Source: Novipirellula artificiosorum
GTDB lineage: Bacteria > Planctomycetota > Planctomycetia > Pirellulales > Pirellulaceae
Assembly (NCBI RefSeq): GCF_007860135.1
Contig: NZ_SJPV01000002.1
Coordinates: 584,267-648,266, forward strand
Length of the DNA stretch: 64,000 nt
Direction: 5' to 3'
This document shows positions 15,846-25,315 of the stretch, piece by piece. Position 1 is the first letter of the stretch, and each line of letters begins with the position of its first letter. Both the position numbers and the translations under genes were made by a program. The notes under the pieces are model-generated. The model was given only the letters and a program-made list of their open reading frames with translations. It was not told where the DNA came from and did no database searches.

Positions 15846-18002
15846 TCAATCGCTCGGATACCGATTCTGATGCCAGACCAAAGTTTCATCAAGGTACGCT
15901 TTCTGTTCCCGCTGCAAACTCTCAAAGCCTTGATTCGACTTGGGCTGCCCCAGAGCGGTTCGCATTGCGTTGTGCATGAGGTATCGCCCCGCACCGTGGG
16001 TCATGTGAATCTCGTCGCGATACAGCTCGCTAATGCTGGCGAAGGGGGCGTCGCCTGATTTGATGTCTGCTGCAACCTTTGCCAGCAGCTCCGTAGCATA
16101 CGTTTGACGAAAGGTTTGCTTCGGATAGCGTTTTTTTAGGCGATCGGTCAGCGCGTTGAGATAGGCGGTGCTGTGCTTCATCAAACCGTCAGCCTCGGTG
16201 TTATTGAATTCAAGCTCTCGAGTGCCTTGTTTCGCCCACCCACTGTGGAGGACGACCATCGCATTAGGTTGCATCTTGACCCACTCGCCAATCACTTTTT
16301 CGTCCTCATCGAGCGTCGATCCATAGTGCGGTTGAACAACGATGGCGTCATATTGTTTCTTGGCCAAAGCCTCTGGCCATAAGGTCGATTCCTTCACACA
16401 GGGGCTTTCGAAATGGTCGCGGATGTAGGGCAAACTCTTGCCACAATCGACATGGAATTGAACGTCGCCATCGAGCAGCGTTGGCCGCGTGTCCCAGGTC
16501 AACGAATTGCCAATCAGAAAGTAACTGTTTTGGTTCGCAACACGCTCGATGTCTTGCGGTGCCTTGTACAATTCCATGGTGCTGAGCGTCGGGCAAGCTC
16601 GGCTTTGCTTGATCCGGATTCGTACCGCCTCGGCGGTGATGGGAGCCACCCGCAGCACACGCCGAGGCCCAATCGTGGTTCCTGAGGCGATTTCTTGCCA
16701 AACATGGTCCAGCTCGGCATCCACGGCGAATTGCTGCACCCGTTGCCCAAGGGGAATGTATTCTTGGATCCGAATTCGATCAAACTCGGTTGGCTTCTCG
16801 AAGTGCAGGACCAATTCTGCGGTGGTGACTTGGTCATCGGCGGCCCAGTAGCTATTTCGATCTCCGTCGGTCAGCTTGGCGGCCCCAAAGGCATCGTCTT
16901 GGCCACGCACGTTTGTCGCCGTCACCGATGCGCCCAATGCCAAGTCGGCCTTGAAGGTTTGTTCTATCACACGCCCAAACTGCATCAACCGTTCAACGTC
17001 CTTCTCATGAAACCGGCCACGGCGGTCCGGTGGGATGTTCAGCAACAGATTTGCTCCGTTGCCGATGCTGCTGTAGTAAATATCGATCAGCCTTTCAAGC
17101 GATTTGACTTGATCATCTTCTTCAGCATGATAAAACCACCCCGGTCGGATCGAGACGTCCACCTCAGCGGGAAGCCAATGCGTGCCGTCAATTTGGCCTG
17201 TTTGCAACGCGGATCGATCGGCCCGTCCCGGCGAAAATTCGGCACGCCGAAGCATCGCCCAATTCGTTTCGCTGCCGGTTCCTGATTCATTGCCGACCCA
17301 ACGGATATCGGGCCCCGCGTCACTGAACATCACCGCCATCGGTTGCAGTTCTCGCACGATGGCCCAGGTGTTGTCCCAGTCGTAATAGGTGTCGGAATCG
17401 ATTTTGCGTTTCTCACGAGCTCCACCGTAGAAACCATCCCCCCCATTGGCTCCGTCAAACCAAACCTCAAACAACGGACCATAGTTTGTCATCAACTCGC
17501 GAAGCTGATTCCGATAGTAAGTGATGTATTCGGTCGATCCATACTCGGCGTGGTTCCGATCCCAGGGGGACAAATATAGGCCCATCCGAATTCCCTGCTG
17601 CCGGCACGCTTCGGCCAATTCATTGACAACGTCGCCCTGGCCCTGTTGGTAGGGCGATGCTTTGACGCTGTGTTCCGTGAACTGGCTCGGCCAGAGACAG
17701 AATCCATCGTGGTGTTTGGCCGTCAGAATCAACCCTTTCATGCCACACCTCTTGGCAACGCTCGCCCATTGGTTGGCGTCCGCATCCGACGGATTAAAAA
17801 TTTCAGGGCTTTCGTCACCGTATCCCCATTCCAAACCGGTGAAGGTGTTGGTTGTGTAGTGGACGAACCCGTAATACTCCATTTCATGCCATCGCAACTG
17901 GCGCTCAGTTGGCACCGGCAGTAGCGGCTCGGGAGGTTCCGTCGCCAAGACGACCGGCGGCATCAAAACGAGGGAAACGAAGGCGAGGAATTCCAGTTTC
18001 AT
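15846..18002 (-). CDS. secreted GH29 alpha-L-fucosidase with discoidin-like and SGNH-like domains
   Basis: 718 residues from the ATG at 18002, giving a signal peptide (MKLEFLAFVSLVLMPPVVLA). GH29 catalytic domain at ~25-355: LTAKHHDGFCLWPS, MGLYLSPWDRNH and the predicted nucleophile D183 in VWFDGANGGDG. A discoidin/CBM32-like domain follows at ~357-490 (AKLTDGDRNSYW ... RIRIQEYI). The C-terminal ~220 residues start YFLIGNSLTWDT and end with DEIHMTHGAG, resembling an SGNH esterase with Ser near 498 and His near 665. It should remove terminal fucose in the periplasm or outside, and the SGNH part could remove an acyl group. It fits the fucose/rhamnose microcompartment at 34094. Confidence 0.88.
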   Translation of the reverse strand: MKLEFLAFVSLVLMPPVVLATEPPEPLLPVPTERQLRWHEMEYYGFVHYTTNTFTGLEWGYGDESPEIFNPSDADANQWASVAKRCGMKGLILTAKHHDGFCLWPSQFTEHSVKASPYQQGQGDVVNELAEACRQQGIRMGLYLSPWDRNHAEYGSTEYITYYRNQLRELMTNYGPLFEVWFDGANGGDGFYGGAREKRKIDSDTYYDWDNTWAIVRELQPMAVMFSDAGPDIRWVGNESGTGSETNWAMLRRAEFSPGRADRSALQTGQIDGTHWLPAEVDVSIRPGWFYHAEEDDQVKSLERLIDIYYSSIGNGANLLLNIPPDRRGRFHEKDVERLMQFGRVIEQTFKADLALGASVTATNVRGQDDAFGAAKLTDGDRNSYWAADDQVTTAELVLHFEKPTEFDRIRIQEYIPLGQRVQQFAVDAELDHVWQEIASGTTIGPRRVLRVAPITAEAVRIRIKQSRACPTLSTMELYKAPQDIERVANQNSYFLIGNSLTWDTRPTLLDGDVQFHVDCGKSLPYIRDHFESPCVKESTLWPEALAKKQYDAIVVQPHYGSTLDEDEKVIGEWVKMQPNAMVVLHSGWAKQGTRELEFNNTEADGLMKHSTAYLNALTDRLKKRYPKQTFRQTYATELLAKVAADIKSGDAPFASISELYRDEIHMTHGAGRYLMHNAMRTALGQPKSNQGFESLQREQKAYLDETLVWHQNRYPSD

Positions 18003-18255
18003 TTCGGATGCTCGTGAACGAAGGTGCTCGCAAAAGCGGCGGCAAGAGGGTGGGGGGATGGGAAGGTAGTTTGACACACCTTGACGACCGCAGCAACGAC
18101 AATCGCTGGACCGATGCGACCGATTTGGTGGAACCAGGGAATTTTCTAGCTCCCTTGATCTCGCTCGGCCTCGTCCTTACCTTCACTCTCTGGCACAATG
18201 GATCTCCGAAAACAAACTTGTTTCATTTGATTTGCGTCCCAAACTGAAAGGCACC

Positions 18256-19020
18256 ATGCGTACGATTCTAACGGCTAACCGGCAATCGATGGGCAAGTGG
18301 GTTGCCAAGCAGGCCGCCGATTGCATTCGTCAGGCGATCAAAGAGAACGGCAGCGCTTCGATTGTGGTCGCAACGGGATCGAGCCAATTTGAAGTTCTCG
18401 CAGCGCTCGTCAAACAACCAAGGATCGATTGGTCGAAAGTCGAAGGCTTCCATTTGGATGAGTATGTCGGCTTGTCGGACGACCACCCAGCGTCATTTTG
18501 CCGATACTTGCGAGAACGGTTTGTCACACAAGTTCCACTGGCTGATTTCCACTATTTGCGTGGCGATCAAGACCCGCAAGAAACGATCGAGCAAACGGGC
18601 AAGCAAATTCAACAGCGCAGCGTCGACGTTGCCCTGGTCGGTATCGGCGAAAACGCGCACTTGGCCTTCAACGATCCGCCAGCGGATTTCCAGGTCACCG
18701 ATCCCTACATACTCGTGCAATTGGATCAGGCGTGCCGCCAACAACAGGTCGGCGAAGGTTGGTTTGACACGATCGACGATGTCCCCAACCAAGCGATCAG
18801 CATGTCCATCCAGCAAATCCTGAAGGCCAAGCAAATCTTTTGTTCCGTGCCGGATGAACGAAAAGCCAATGCGGTCCAACTCACACTGGAAGGACCCATC
18901 GAACCGAAAACGCCCGCAAGTATTCTGCGTTGGCACCACGGCACCACGTTCGTGAGCGATCGTGCCGCCGCCAGCCAACTGTCTCGATCAACGCTCGATT
19001 TGATGGAGCGAGTCAAATGA
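18256..19020 (+). CDS. nagB: glucosamine-6-phosphate deaminase
   Basis: 254 residues from the ATG at 18256 (MRTILTANRQSMGKW). NagB/RpiA/SOL fold: VVATGSSQFEVLAAL for phosphate binding, FHLDEYVGL with the catalytic Asp/Glu pair, LVGIGENAHLAFNDPP with the catalytic region, and the C-terminal VPDERKANAVQ. It converts glucosamine-6-phosphate to fructose-6-phosphate and ammonia. It overlaps nagA by four bases (ATGA at 19017-19020), so product transfer is in a two-gene operon for N-acetylglucosamine use. Confidence 0.92.
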   Translation: MRTILTANRQSMGKWVAKQAADCIRQAIKENGSASIVVATGSSQFEVLAALVKQPRIDWSKVEGFHLDEYVGLSDDHPASFCRYLRERFVTQVPLADFHYLRGDQDPQETIEQTGKQIQQRSVDVALVGIGENAHLAFNDPPADFQVTDPYILVQLDQACRQQQVGEGWFDTIDDVPNQAISMSIQQILKAKQIFCSVPDERKANAVQLTLEGPIEPKTPASILRWHHGTTFVSDRAAASQLSRSTLDLMERVK

Positions 19021-19949
19021 CTGGCTGGGTTGACCTGCAAGTCAACGGCTATGCTGGCGTGGATTTCAACAGTGAAACGTTGAACGAAGCGGCAATGATC
19101 CGTGCCTGCCAGCGACTGCGGGCCGACGGTGTTGAGCAATGTCTGGTAACCATCATCACCGCACCGATCGCCGCGATGACCAAGCAAGTCGAGCGAATCG
19201 TGTCATGGATCGATTCCCAGGCTTTGATCCGTTCCGTTGTCGCAGGTTTGCATCTCGAGGGCCCCTTTCTCAGTCCGCATGATGGGTTTGTCGGAGCGCA
19301 CCCAAAGGCGGCGGTGATTCCCGCAGATCTCGACACGACCAAGCAGTTGCTGGCATCCGGATGCGGCCACGTTCGATTACTAACCCTTGCACCTGAATGC
19401 GATCAGGACGCTGCCGTCACACGATTCTTGACGCGTCAAGGCGTGGTCGTCGCGGCGGGACACAGCGATGCATCCCTCGAACAATTGGATCGTTGCATCG
19501 ACGCCGGGTTGAAGCTATTCACGCATCTTGGCAATGGTTGTCCCGCAGTCCAAGCACGCCATGACAACATCATCCAACGTGTGCTGAGCCGATCGGATCG
19601 ATTGTGGATTAGCTTCATTGCCGATGGGCATCATGTCCCCTTGTTCGCATTAAAGAACTACTTGGCTTGCATCCCGAGCGACAAGATCATCATCGTCAGC
19701 GATGCGATCAGTGCCGCAGGGTTGGGACCAGGAAGCTATCCGCTCGCTGGGCAAACCGTCCATGTCGACGACGACGGAGCGGCGTGGGCCGAGTGCCGAA
19801 CCCATTTTGCCGGATGTGCAACCCCCATGAAACGGATGCGACAGATCTTGCGGGACCATGCCGGGGTCAATGAAGCCACTCTTGACACATGGATGCGGAC
19901 GAATCCGCTACGGTTGATGGATCAGTCGCCCGTTTCCACTCGGACGTAG
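19017..19949 (+). CDS. nagA: N-acetylglucosamine-6-phosphate deacetylase
   Basis: 310 residues, amidohydrolase fold, from the ATG at 19017 coupled to nagB. Metal and substrate motifs: LQVNGYAGVDFN, GLHLEGPFLSPHDGFVGAH (Glu ligand), VVAAGHSDAS (His), FTHLGNGCPAV (His) and IIVSDAISAAGLGPG (catalytic Asp). At 310 residues it is shorter than the usual ~380, because the small N-terminal beta-sandwich strand is missing and the protein begins at DLQVNGY. Its 3' end overlaps the convergent methyltransferase gene by 28 bases. Confidence 0.9.
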   Translation: MTGWVDLQVNGYAGVDFNSETLNEAAMIRACQRLRADGVEQCLVTIITAPIAAMTKQVERIVSWIDSQALIRSVVAGLHLEGPFLSPHDGFVGAHPKAAVIPADLDTTKQLLASGCGHVRLLTLAPECDQDAAVTRFLTRQGVVVAAGHSDASLEQLDRCIDAGLKLFTHLGNGCPAVQARHDNIIQRVLSRSDRLWISFIADGHHVPLFALKNYLACIPSDKIIIVSDAISAAGLGPGSYPLAGQTVHVDDDGAAWAECRTHFAGCATPMKRMRQILRDHAGVNEATLDTWMRTNPLRLMDQSPVSTRT

Positions 19950-20776
19950 AATCCGGCATCAAGATGCCGGCCCGCCGAATCGGATAGCGTCGATCGCTCT
20001 GCTGTCGTCACCAAGGCATCACGGCGGAACACGCTGCGTAGCCGATCCGATTTGCGCAAGTGATCGATCACGTCGCGCTCCGCGACTTGCGGTGAGTGCC
20101 CGGTCACTAAAAGCCGAAAGCACGCCGGGTCAATCAGGTGCAAGCAGTTGTCGATCAATGGCCAAAGGTCGCGTTCCAAACGCCATGTCTTCCCTTTGGG
20201 CGTGTGGCCGTAGGCCGGCGGATCGAGAACAAGGGTGTGGTATTGCCGCTGGCGACGAACTTCACGAGCAACCAATGCCCGGGCATCGTCCACCAGGTAC
20301 CGAATCGGAGCAGCTTGCAATCCATTGAAGCGAGCGGCTTCTTTCGCCGCAGCGACGTTGGGCTTCGCGGCATCGACATGCACGACGTCATAGCGAGCCG
20401 ACGACAAGGCGATCGTGCTGGCACCGGTATAGGCGAACAAGTTGAGCGCCAAAGGACGTTCCGGACCTTTCCATGAAACCGGCTTGAGCGAAAGCCAACG
20501 CCAATTGCCGGATTGCTCCGGAAAAACACCGATATGCCCAAACGGAGTCGGACGAACGGGCATCCGAAAATCGCCACAATCGATGTTGAGACCTTCTTGC
20601 CATGGCGATCGGTGAATCCACTGCTTACGAGATGAATCGTAAACCGAGTCGACGTTGTCCCAGCGACGTGGCTGCAGTCGACGAACGTTTTCCGCAGCGG
20701 GCGAGGGACGCTCAATCGTGTAGCCCGAGAGCGATTCGAGCTTCCGCCCGGCTCCGAAATCAATCAACTGATACAC
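19922..20776 (-). CDS. class I SAM-dependent methyltransferase, RlmI/RlmK-like
   Basis: 284 residues from a GTG (YQLIDFGAGRKLESLSGY). Fold motifs: LNLFAYTGASTIALSSA (SAM-binding loop), VVHVDAAKPNVAAAKEAARFNG, YLVDDARALVARE and LDPPAYGHTPKGKTW, the family version of the NPPY catalytic loop. It resembles 23S rRNA m5C methyltransferases without the PUA domain. The likely substrate is rRNA, but this is inference. Convergent with nagA with a 28-base overlap. GTG is used because no ATG lies before the conserved start. Confidence 0.8.
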   Translation of the reverse strand: MYQLIDFGAGRKLESLSGYTIERPSPAAENVRRLQPRRWDNVDSVYDSSRKQWIHRSPWQEGLNIDCGDFRMPVRPTPFGHIGVFPEQSGNWRWLSLKPVSWKGPERPLALNLFAYTGASTIALSSARYDVVHVDAAKPNVAAAKEAARFNGLQAAPIRYLVDDARALVAREVRRQRQYHTLVLDPPAYGHTPKGKTWRLERDLWPLIDNCLHLIDPACFRLLVTGHSPQVAERDVIDHLRKSDRLRSVFRRDALVTTAERSTLSDSAGRHLDAGFYVRVETGD

Positions 20777-20787
20777 ACGCGGTGCCC

Positions 20788-21672
20788 TTAGCGAATCGGA
20801 TGGTCGTCTTCTTCCGACGTCGGCGAGGTCGCGATCGAAGTCGCGCCGTCGACCGGCTCCTCCGGCTCGACGGTCGGCGCGTCGTTGCTTCCGCCTCCGG
20901 TATCTTCGACAAAATGAGCCGCCACCGACTGTTTGTCATAGATCGGCCAACCGTCCTGGAAACGAATCTCCGCAGTATAGTCGACCGGTGGACGCTCGAA
21001 ACTCTCCGAGGGCGAATGGTTGGCGGTCTTGTCGCCAAACCGGACAAATCGACTGCCGGCCAACTTCGTTCCTTCGCGAATCGATCCCGCTTGAAACGGC
21101 CCGACCCCCAAGACATACGTGTCGCGCGCGGTTGCCGTGGACTGCCGAACGCCCGATTGCCAAACGGCTTTGCGTGTTTCCCGGTCATAAGCGAAGGCGG
21201 CGATCTTTGCAGCCGCTTCGCGTGCATCTCGCCGAGCCACGGCAATCTCAGGGATCGAAGGCAAACTCGGTGAATTGGGAATCAGCGATGCTGCGGACGA
21301 CAACGAATTGTTCTCGGGAATCCCAAACGTCACACGGTGGTCATCCGAGCCAAGCGTACCACAACGGGCCTCGATGATGATATCCGCATCCTGGCTGGTG
21401 TCCTGCAACAAGCACCCAGCACCCGCAATCTGTTGGCGCAGCGCACTCGTGACGTATTCGGAGTTGACGAACCCCAAAGTCTTCACCTGCCGCAGGTAGC
21501 TGGTGTCCAGATACACCTTGCGTCCGGTCAAAGGCCGAAAATCAATACTCGAAATGCTCCGATCGACCGCATTGCTGAGCACCAATTGCTCGGTCGCTTC
21601 ACGTTCGCGTGTCGTCCCGCATCCCACACAAGTTGCCGACACAAGCAGCAAGCCGAGCAAGAGCCGAGTCAT
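20788..21672 (-). CDS. DUF6655-like lipoprotein
   Basis: 294 residues from the ATG at 21672 (MTRLLLGLLLVSATCVGCGTT), giving a short signal with a lipobox-like cysteine (VGC). An in-frame 45-residue upstream extension is rejected. After it comes TEQLVLSNAVD, IDFRPLTGRKVYLDTSYL and LRQQIAGAGCLLQ, which I take for the planctomycete DUF6655 family, with a C-terminal acidic Ser/Pro/Glu-rich tail. No enzymatic motif is seen. It is likely anchored in a membrane; function unknown. The gene runs into the methyltransferase start 11 bases later and may share its transcript. Confidence 0.65.
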   Translation of the reverse strand: MTRLLLGLLLVSATCVGCGTTREREATEQLVLSNAVDRSISSIDFRPLTGRKVYLDTSYLRQVKTLGFVNSEYVTSALRQQIAGAGCLLQDTSQDADIIIEARCGTLGSDDHRVTFGIPENNSLSSAASLIPNSPSLPSIPEIAVARRDAREAAAKIAAFAYDRETRKAVWQSGVRQSTATARDTYVLGVGPFQAGSIREGTKLAGSRFVRFGDKTANHSPSESFERPPVDYTAEIRFQDGWPIYDKQSVAAHFVEDTGGGSNDAPTVEPEEPVDGATSIATSPTSEEDDHPIR

Positions 21673-21824
21673 TCGAACGGAATGGGAACAGAAACGCAGC
21701 ATCGATAGTTGGGGCAAGGATCGACCAAGGGCGGGGAAAACAGATTCACACCAGATCGTATAGTCCGATCGCATCTCAGCCAGCAAGCCCAAATCGCATG
21801 CTAGCAATCACGGCGACTCACCGG

Positions 21825-23069
21825 CTAGCTTGTCAATCCTGCCAACTCGGTCGCACGATGAACTCGGGCAATCCCAATCATGAACGCTGCGGTCCGTAGC
21901 GAAATATTGTGCTGCTGAGAGGTCTGCCAAACCGTTTCGAAGGCCTCATTCATCGTGTGGTCGAGTTCTTGGCGGACACGGTCGAGCGACCATCGATAGT
22001 GTTGTCGGTTCTGTACCCATTCGAAATAACTCACCGTCACGCCTCCCGCGTTGGCAAGAATGTCCGGCAAGATCGTGACCCCGCGATCTTGCAAAATGGA
22101 GTCCGCAGCGGGCATGACCGGCCCATTGGCCCCTTCAACGATCACCTTGGCATGAATGCCATCGACGTTCTGCTCGGTGATCACGCCACCGATCGCCGCG
22201 GGAATCAAGACGTCGACGTCCTTGAGCGCAAGCAAGGCATCACCGGGTAATCGCTCGCATTGTTCAAATCCCTCGAGCAATCCATTGGGGTGCTTCATCT
22301 TGTATCGCAAAACCTCGGGAATGTCCAATCCATCTGGGTGATAGTAGGTTCCCGAAATATCGCTGACCGCAACAACAGGAAATTGCGATTCATGCAGGAA
22401 TTTGGCGGCATGCGTTCCCACGTTTCCGAATCCTTGAATGGCAAGGTTGGAATTTTCAGGCTTCATTCCGAGTCGGCGAACCAGTTTGAGCGTCAGGATA
22501 CCGACCCCACGTCCCGTCGCCTCTTCGCGACCTCTCGCGCCATATTCTTCAACCGGTTTTCCGGTGATCACGGCAGGGTTGAAGCCATGGTATTTTTCCC
22601 ACTGATTGCGAAACCATGCCATGACCTGATGATCCGTCCCCATGTCGGGCGCAGGGATGTCGGTATCAGGCCCCACAATGTCGTGGATTTGGTCCACAAA
22701 GGCTCGAGTTAACCGCTCAATCTCGCGTTTGGACAATTTCGACGGATCGACACCGATCCCACCCTTCGCTCCGCCATAGGGCAGATTGACCACAGCGGTT
22801 TTCCAGGTCATCAAACATGCGAGCGCTCGGACTTCGTCGAGATCCACTTGGGGATGAAACCTCAACCCACCCTTCATCGGCCCGCGAGCGTTGTCGTGCT
22901 GGACACGAAAACCAACGAAGTTTGCTAATTTGCCATCGTCCATCTCAATCGAGACTTGGACCTGTATTTCCCTTCCAGGCATCAGCAGCGCCTCACGCAT
23001 CGCCGGTTCAATGTTCAGATGCTCTGCCGCCATATCAAAAAAGGTCTGTGTCGCTTCAAAGGCTCGCAT
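21825..23069 (-). CDS. gdhA: glutamate dehydrogenase (Glu/Leu/Phe/Val family)
   Basis: 414 residues, the compact GdhA/GudB length. Substrate-binding and catalytic signatures: GPMKGGLRFHPQVDLDEV, LMTWKTAVVNLPYGGAKGGI (catalytic Lys), then DMGTDHQVMAWF and a Rossmann domain (LAIQGFGNVGTHAAKFLH). It interconverts glutamate with 2-oxoglutarate and ammonia; cofactor preference cannot be read with confidence. The ATG at 23069 is the natural start. Single-gene unit. Confidence 0.93.
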   Translation of the reverse strand: MRAFEATQTFFDMAAEHLNIEPAMREALLMPGREIQVQVSIEMDDGKLANFVGFRVQHDNARGPMKGGLRFHPQVDLDEVRALACLMTWKTAVVNLPYGGAKGGIGVDPSKLSKREIERLTRAFVDQIHDIVGPDTDIPAPDMGTDHQVMAWFRNQWEKYHGFNPAVITGKPVEEYGARGREEATGRGVGILTLKLVRRLGMKPENSNLAIQGFGNVGTHAAKFLHESQFPVVAVSDISGTYYHPDGLDIPEVLRYKMKHPNGLLEGFEQCERLPGDALLALKDVDVLIPAAIGGVITEQNVDGIHAKVIVEGANGPVMPAADSILQDRGVTILPDILANAGGVTVSYFEWVQNRQHYRWSLDRVRQELDHTMNEAFETVWQTSQQHNISLRTAAFMIGIARVHRATELAGLTS

Positions 23070-23232
23070 CAGCCAACTTCTCCATCATAAGGTTCGAGCA
23101 CTCGCTGCATTCTAGTGGATTTCAACCTGCTCTGCGGGCGCGTGAGTTGGACCGCTGAGAAGAATGAACTATGTTGATCTTTCGTATCCCGATTCATTCT
23201 TTCCCTCGTTTGCAGCTTCAACAAGGCCCCCC

Positions 23233-24330
23233 ATGCTCGCCCCTGCTCGTTCGTCGACGACACCGACACTAACAATCCTTACTGCATTTGCGGTCCTCGC
23301 CATCGCGCTCCGTTCTTTTCCTGTCTCAGCCGTCGCCAATGAACTGGCCCCCGTTCCGCTGATCTTTGACACCGACATTGGCAATGATGTCGATGACGTC
23401 TTGGCACTCGGAGTGATCCATGCTTTGCAGTCACGTGGCGAATGCGAACTGATGGCGGTCACCATCACCAAGGATCACCCCCTGGCCGCGGCTTTCACCG
23501 ATGCGGTCAATACATTCTATGGACGAGGCGATGTTCCGATCGGTGTTTGTCGCAGCGGCATGACACCCGAAGCCGGACGGTTTAATCCGCTTGCACAGAT
23601 CGAGGACAACGACCAGCTTCGCTTTCCGCATGACCTGATGTCAGGCGAACAGGCCCCCGATGCCGTGACGGTGCTGCGTCAAAGCCTCGCAGAGGCAACC
23701 GATCATAGCGTGGTGATTGTACAAGTGGGGTTCTCCACCAACATGGCGAGTCTATTGCAGTCGCCTGCGGATGACGTTAGCCCGTTGACGGGAGTCGAAT
23801 TGGTCAAGCAAAAAGTCCGTTTGTTATCGATGATGGCAGGAGCTTTCCAACAAATCGCTGGCAAGGGCGGAAAGCGTTACGATCACAAAGAATACAACAT
23901 CATCAAAGACATTCCATCCGCCCAGCGAATTGCCTCCGAGTGGCCGACCCCAATCGTGTGGAGCGGATTTGAAATTGGAATCGCAATTCCCTATCCACAC
24001 CAAAGCATCGAACAGGATTACCGCTATATCCTTCACCATCCGTTGCCAGAGGCCTACATCGCCTACAACCCACCGCCGCACAACCGTCCAACATGGGATC
24101 TGACCAGCGTCTTGGCGGCCATTCGCCCCCGTCGCGATTATTTTGGCTTGTCCAAGCCCGGCCGAGTGACCGTTGCGGACGACGGCCTGACGAGCTTTAC
24201 CCCTGACCATGATGGGAAACATCAATACCTGAACGTTTCCACGCAGCAGATCACGAGAGTCACCGAGGTACTGGCTGCCTTGGCAAGTGAACCGCCCCAC
24301 TCGATCCAACCCAGCTACGGAAAGCGATAG
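23233..24330 (+). CDS. secreted nucleoside hydrolase (IunH family)
   Basis: 365 residues from the ATG at 23233 with a signal peptide ending near FPVSAVANE. It carries the nucleoside-hydrolase calcium motif LIFDTDIGNDVDDVLALG and the later AVTITKDHPLAAAFTDAV. Members cleave the N-glycosidic bond of inosine, uridine or similar nucleosides. The usual HxH region is less clear, so specificity is open. The signal peptide suggests periplasmic or external nucleoside scavenging. The 3' end overlaps the convergent DUF1571 gene by 16 bases. Confidence 0.82.
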   Translation: MLAPARSSTTPTLTILTAFAVLAIALRSFPVSAVANELAPVPLIFDTDIGNDVDDVLALGVIHALQSRGECELMAVTITKDHPLAAAFTDAVNTFYGRGDVPIGVCRSGMTPEAGRFNPLAQIEDNDQLRFPHDLMSGEQAPDAVTVLRQSLAEATDHSVVIVQVGFSTNMASLLQSPADDVSPLTGVELVKQKVRLLSMMAGAFQQIAGKGGKRYDHKEYNIIKDIPSAQRIASEWPTPIVWSGFEIGIAIPYPHQSIEQDYRYILHHPLPEAYIAYNPPPHNRPTWDLTSVLAAIRPRRDYFGLSKPGRVTVADDGLTSFTPDHDGKHQYLNVSTQQITRVTEVLAALASEPPHSIQPSYGKR

Positions 24331-25211
24331 GCGGGGTTTTTCGGGTCGAAGTCCTTTTCACTTAGCCCGACATTCGTTTGAATGTCGTGATAGGTGTACG
24401 ACTCCTGCAACGGTGGAGGCGTTCCCTCGGATGCTGGCCAGCCAAAACTCCGATAGCTGAGGATCAGTTGTCGCTGGGGATCGATCACGATTTCCGCGAG
24501 CGAGAAATTGTCCTCGTCAACCGAATTCGATGGCGGTGGCTTTGTTCGCCGAACCTGAATCAATTCCGCGGGGACCTCCTCAAGCAAGTAGTCACTCGTG
24601 ATCGTGACTTCGATATCGGGATTGTCCAAGTCCTTCTGGCCGCGTTCGATCAATTTTTCAACCAACCGAACCAGCCCAATTTCATAGATCGGATAACGCT
24701 GGCCGCGCATCGCCAACATCCCCGTAGGGTCAAGCGACAACGTCAACATGCCGAGCAAGCCAGCTTCATGGACGACCAACAGCCCCTCGTGCATGTCCGC
24801 CGCCCAGATGACTTCTCGGCCACGTACCGATTCGGGCGCAGTGAAATTCAAATAGACTCGCATCGGCGCCGAATCGGCCTGATCGCGAAGTCGGGTCTGC
24901 ACCTTCAACTCGATCTCGGTCATGCCACCAAGAACGCCGGTCGTGTCAACCTCTTGTTTGACAAAACGAGCGGTGTAGTCGTTCAAGTTTTCACTCATCG
25001 ACTCGCGTGCTGCAACCGCCATTTCCAGCACTTCGGCGAGCGAAGAAGCACGTGTCCTGCTCGGCGCACCAGCGTCCGCTGACCGCAAATCGATCGACGC
25101 TGGCGTCGTTGTCTCGCTTGTCGCACGAGACGGCCGACGAAAACTACCAGCCATATAAGCGGCTGCGCCGAGTGCAATGGCGAGCGAAACGATTGTCCAA
25201 TGTCTATTCAA
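24315..25211 (-). CDS. DUF1571 domain-containing secreted or anchored protein
   Basis: 298 residues from a TTG (NRHWTIVSLAIALGAAAYMAG), an N-terminal hydrophobic helix and export signal or anchor. The DUF1571 domain follows from ~60: NLNDYTARFVKQEVD, VYLNFTAPESVRGREVIWA, ending with YTYHDIQTNVGLSEKDFDP. The family is common in planctomycetes and related to the outer-membrane lipoprotein-sorting (LolA-like) fold; carrier function is inference. The gene overlaps the convergent nucleoside hydrolase. Confidence 0.82.
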   Translation of the reverse strand: MNRHWTIVSLAIALGAAAYMAGSFRRPSRATSETTTPASIDLRSADAGAPSRTRASSLAEVLEMAVAARESMSENLNDYTARFVKQEVDTTGVLGGMTEIELKVQTRLRDQADSAPMRVYLNFTAPESVRGREVIWAADMHEGLLVVHEAGLLGMLTLSLDPTGMLAMRGQRYPIYEIGLVRLVEKLIERGQKDLDNPDIEVTITSDYLLEEVPAELIQVRRTKPPPSNSVDEDNFSLAEIVIDPQRQLILSYRSFGWPASEGTPPPLQESYTYHDIQTNVGLSEKDFDPKNPAYRFP

Positions 25212-25271
25212 GAGTCACGCCACGGAAAAGAACACGCCCGACTGAAGAGCCTGACACTCAAAAGTACGAAA

Positions 25272-25293
25272 GGTCAGCCTCGAAAGGCTGACC
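25272..25293 (-). terminator. perfect 9-bp hairpin, terminator of the gene ending at 25316
   Basis: GGTCAGCCT (25272-25280), CGAA loop, AGGCTGACC (25285-25293), then on the minus strand TTTCG and a T-rich tract (TACTTTTG). It sits between two minus-strand genes, placed to end the upstream one. The same palindrome type (GGTCAGCC/GGCTGACC) is a common dispersed repeat in planctomycete genomes. Confidence 0.6.
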
Positions 25294-25315
25294 TACTTTG
25301 ACTCGCGATCAACGC

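Noticed and set aside
19922-19949. Frameshift at the nagA end
   Set aside because: The overlap with the methyltransferase gene is a normal convergent overlap; both frames are intact.
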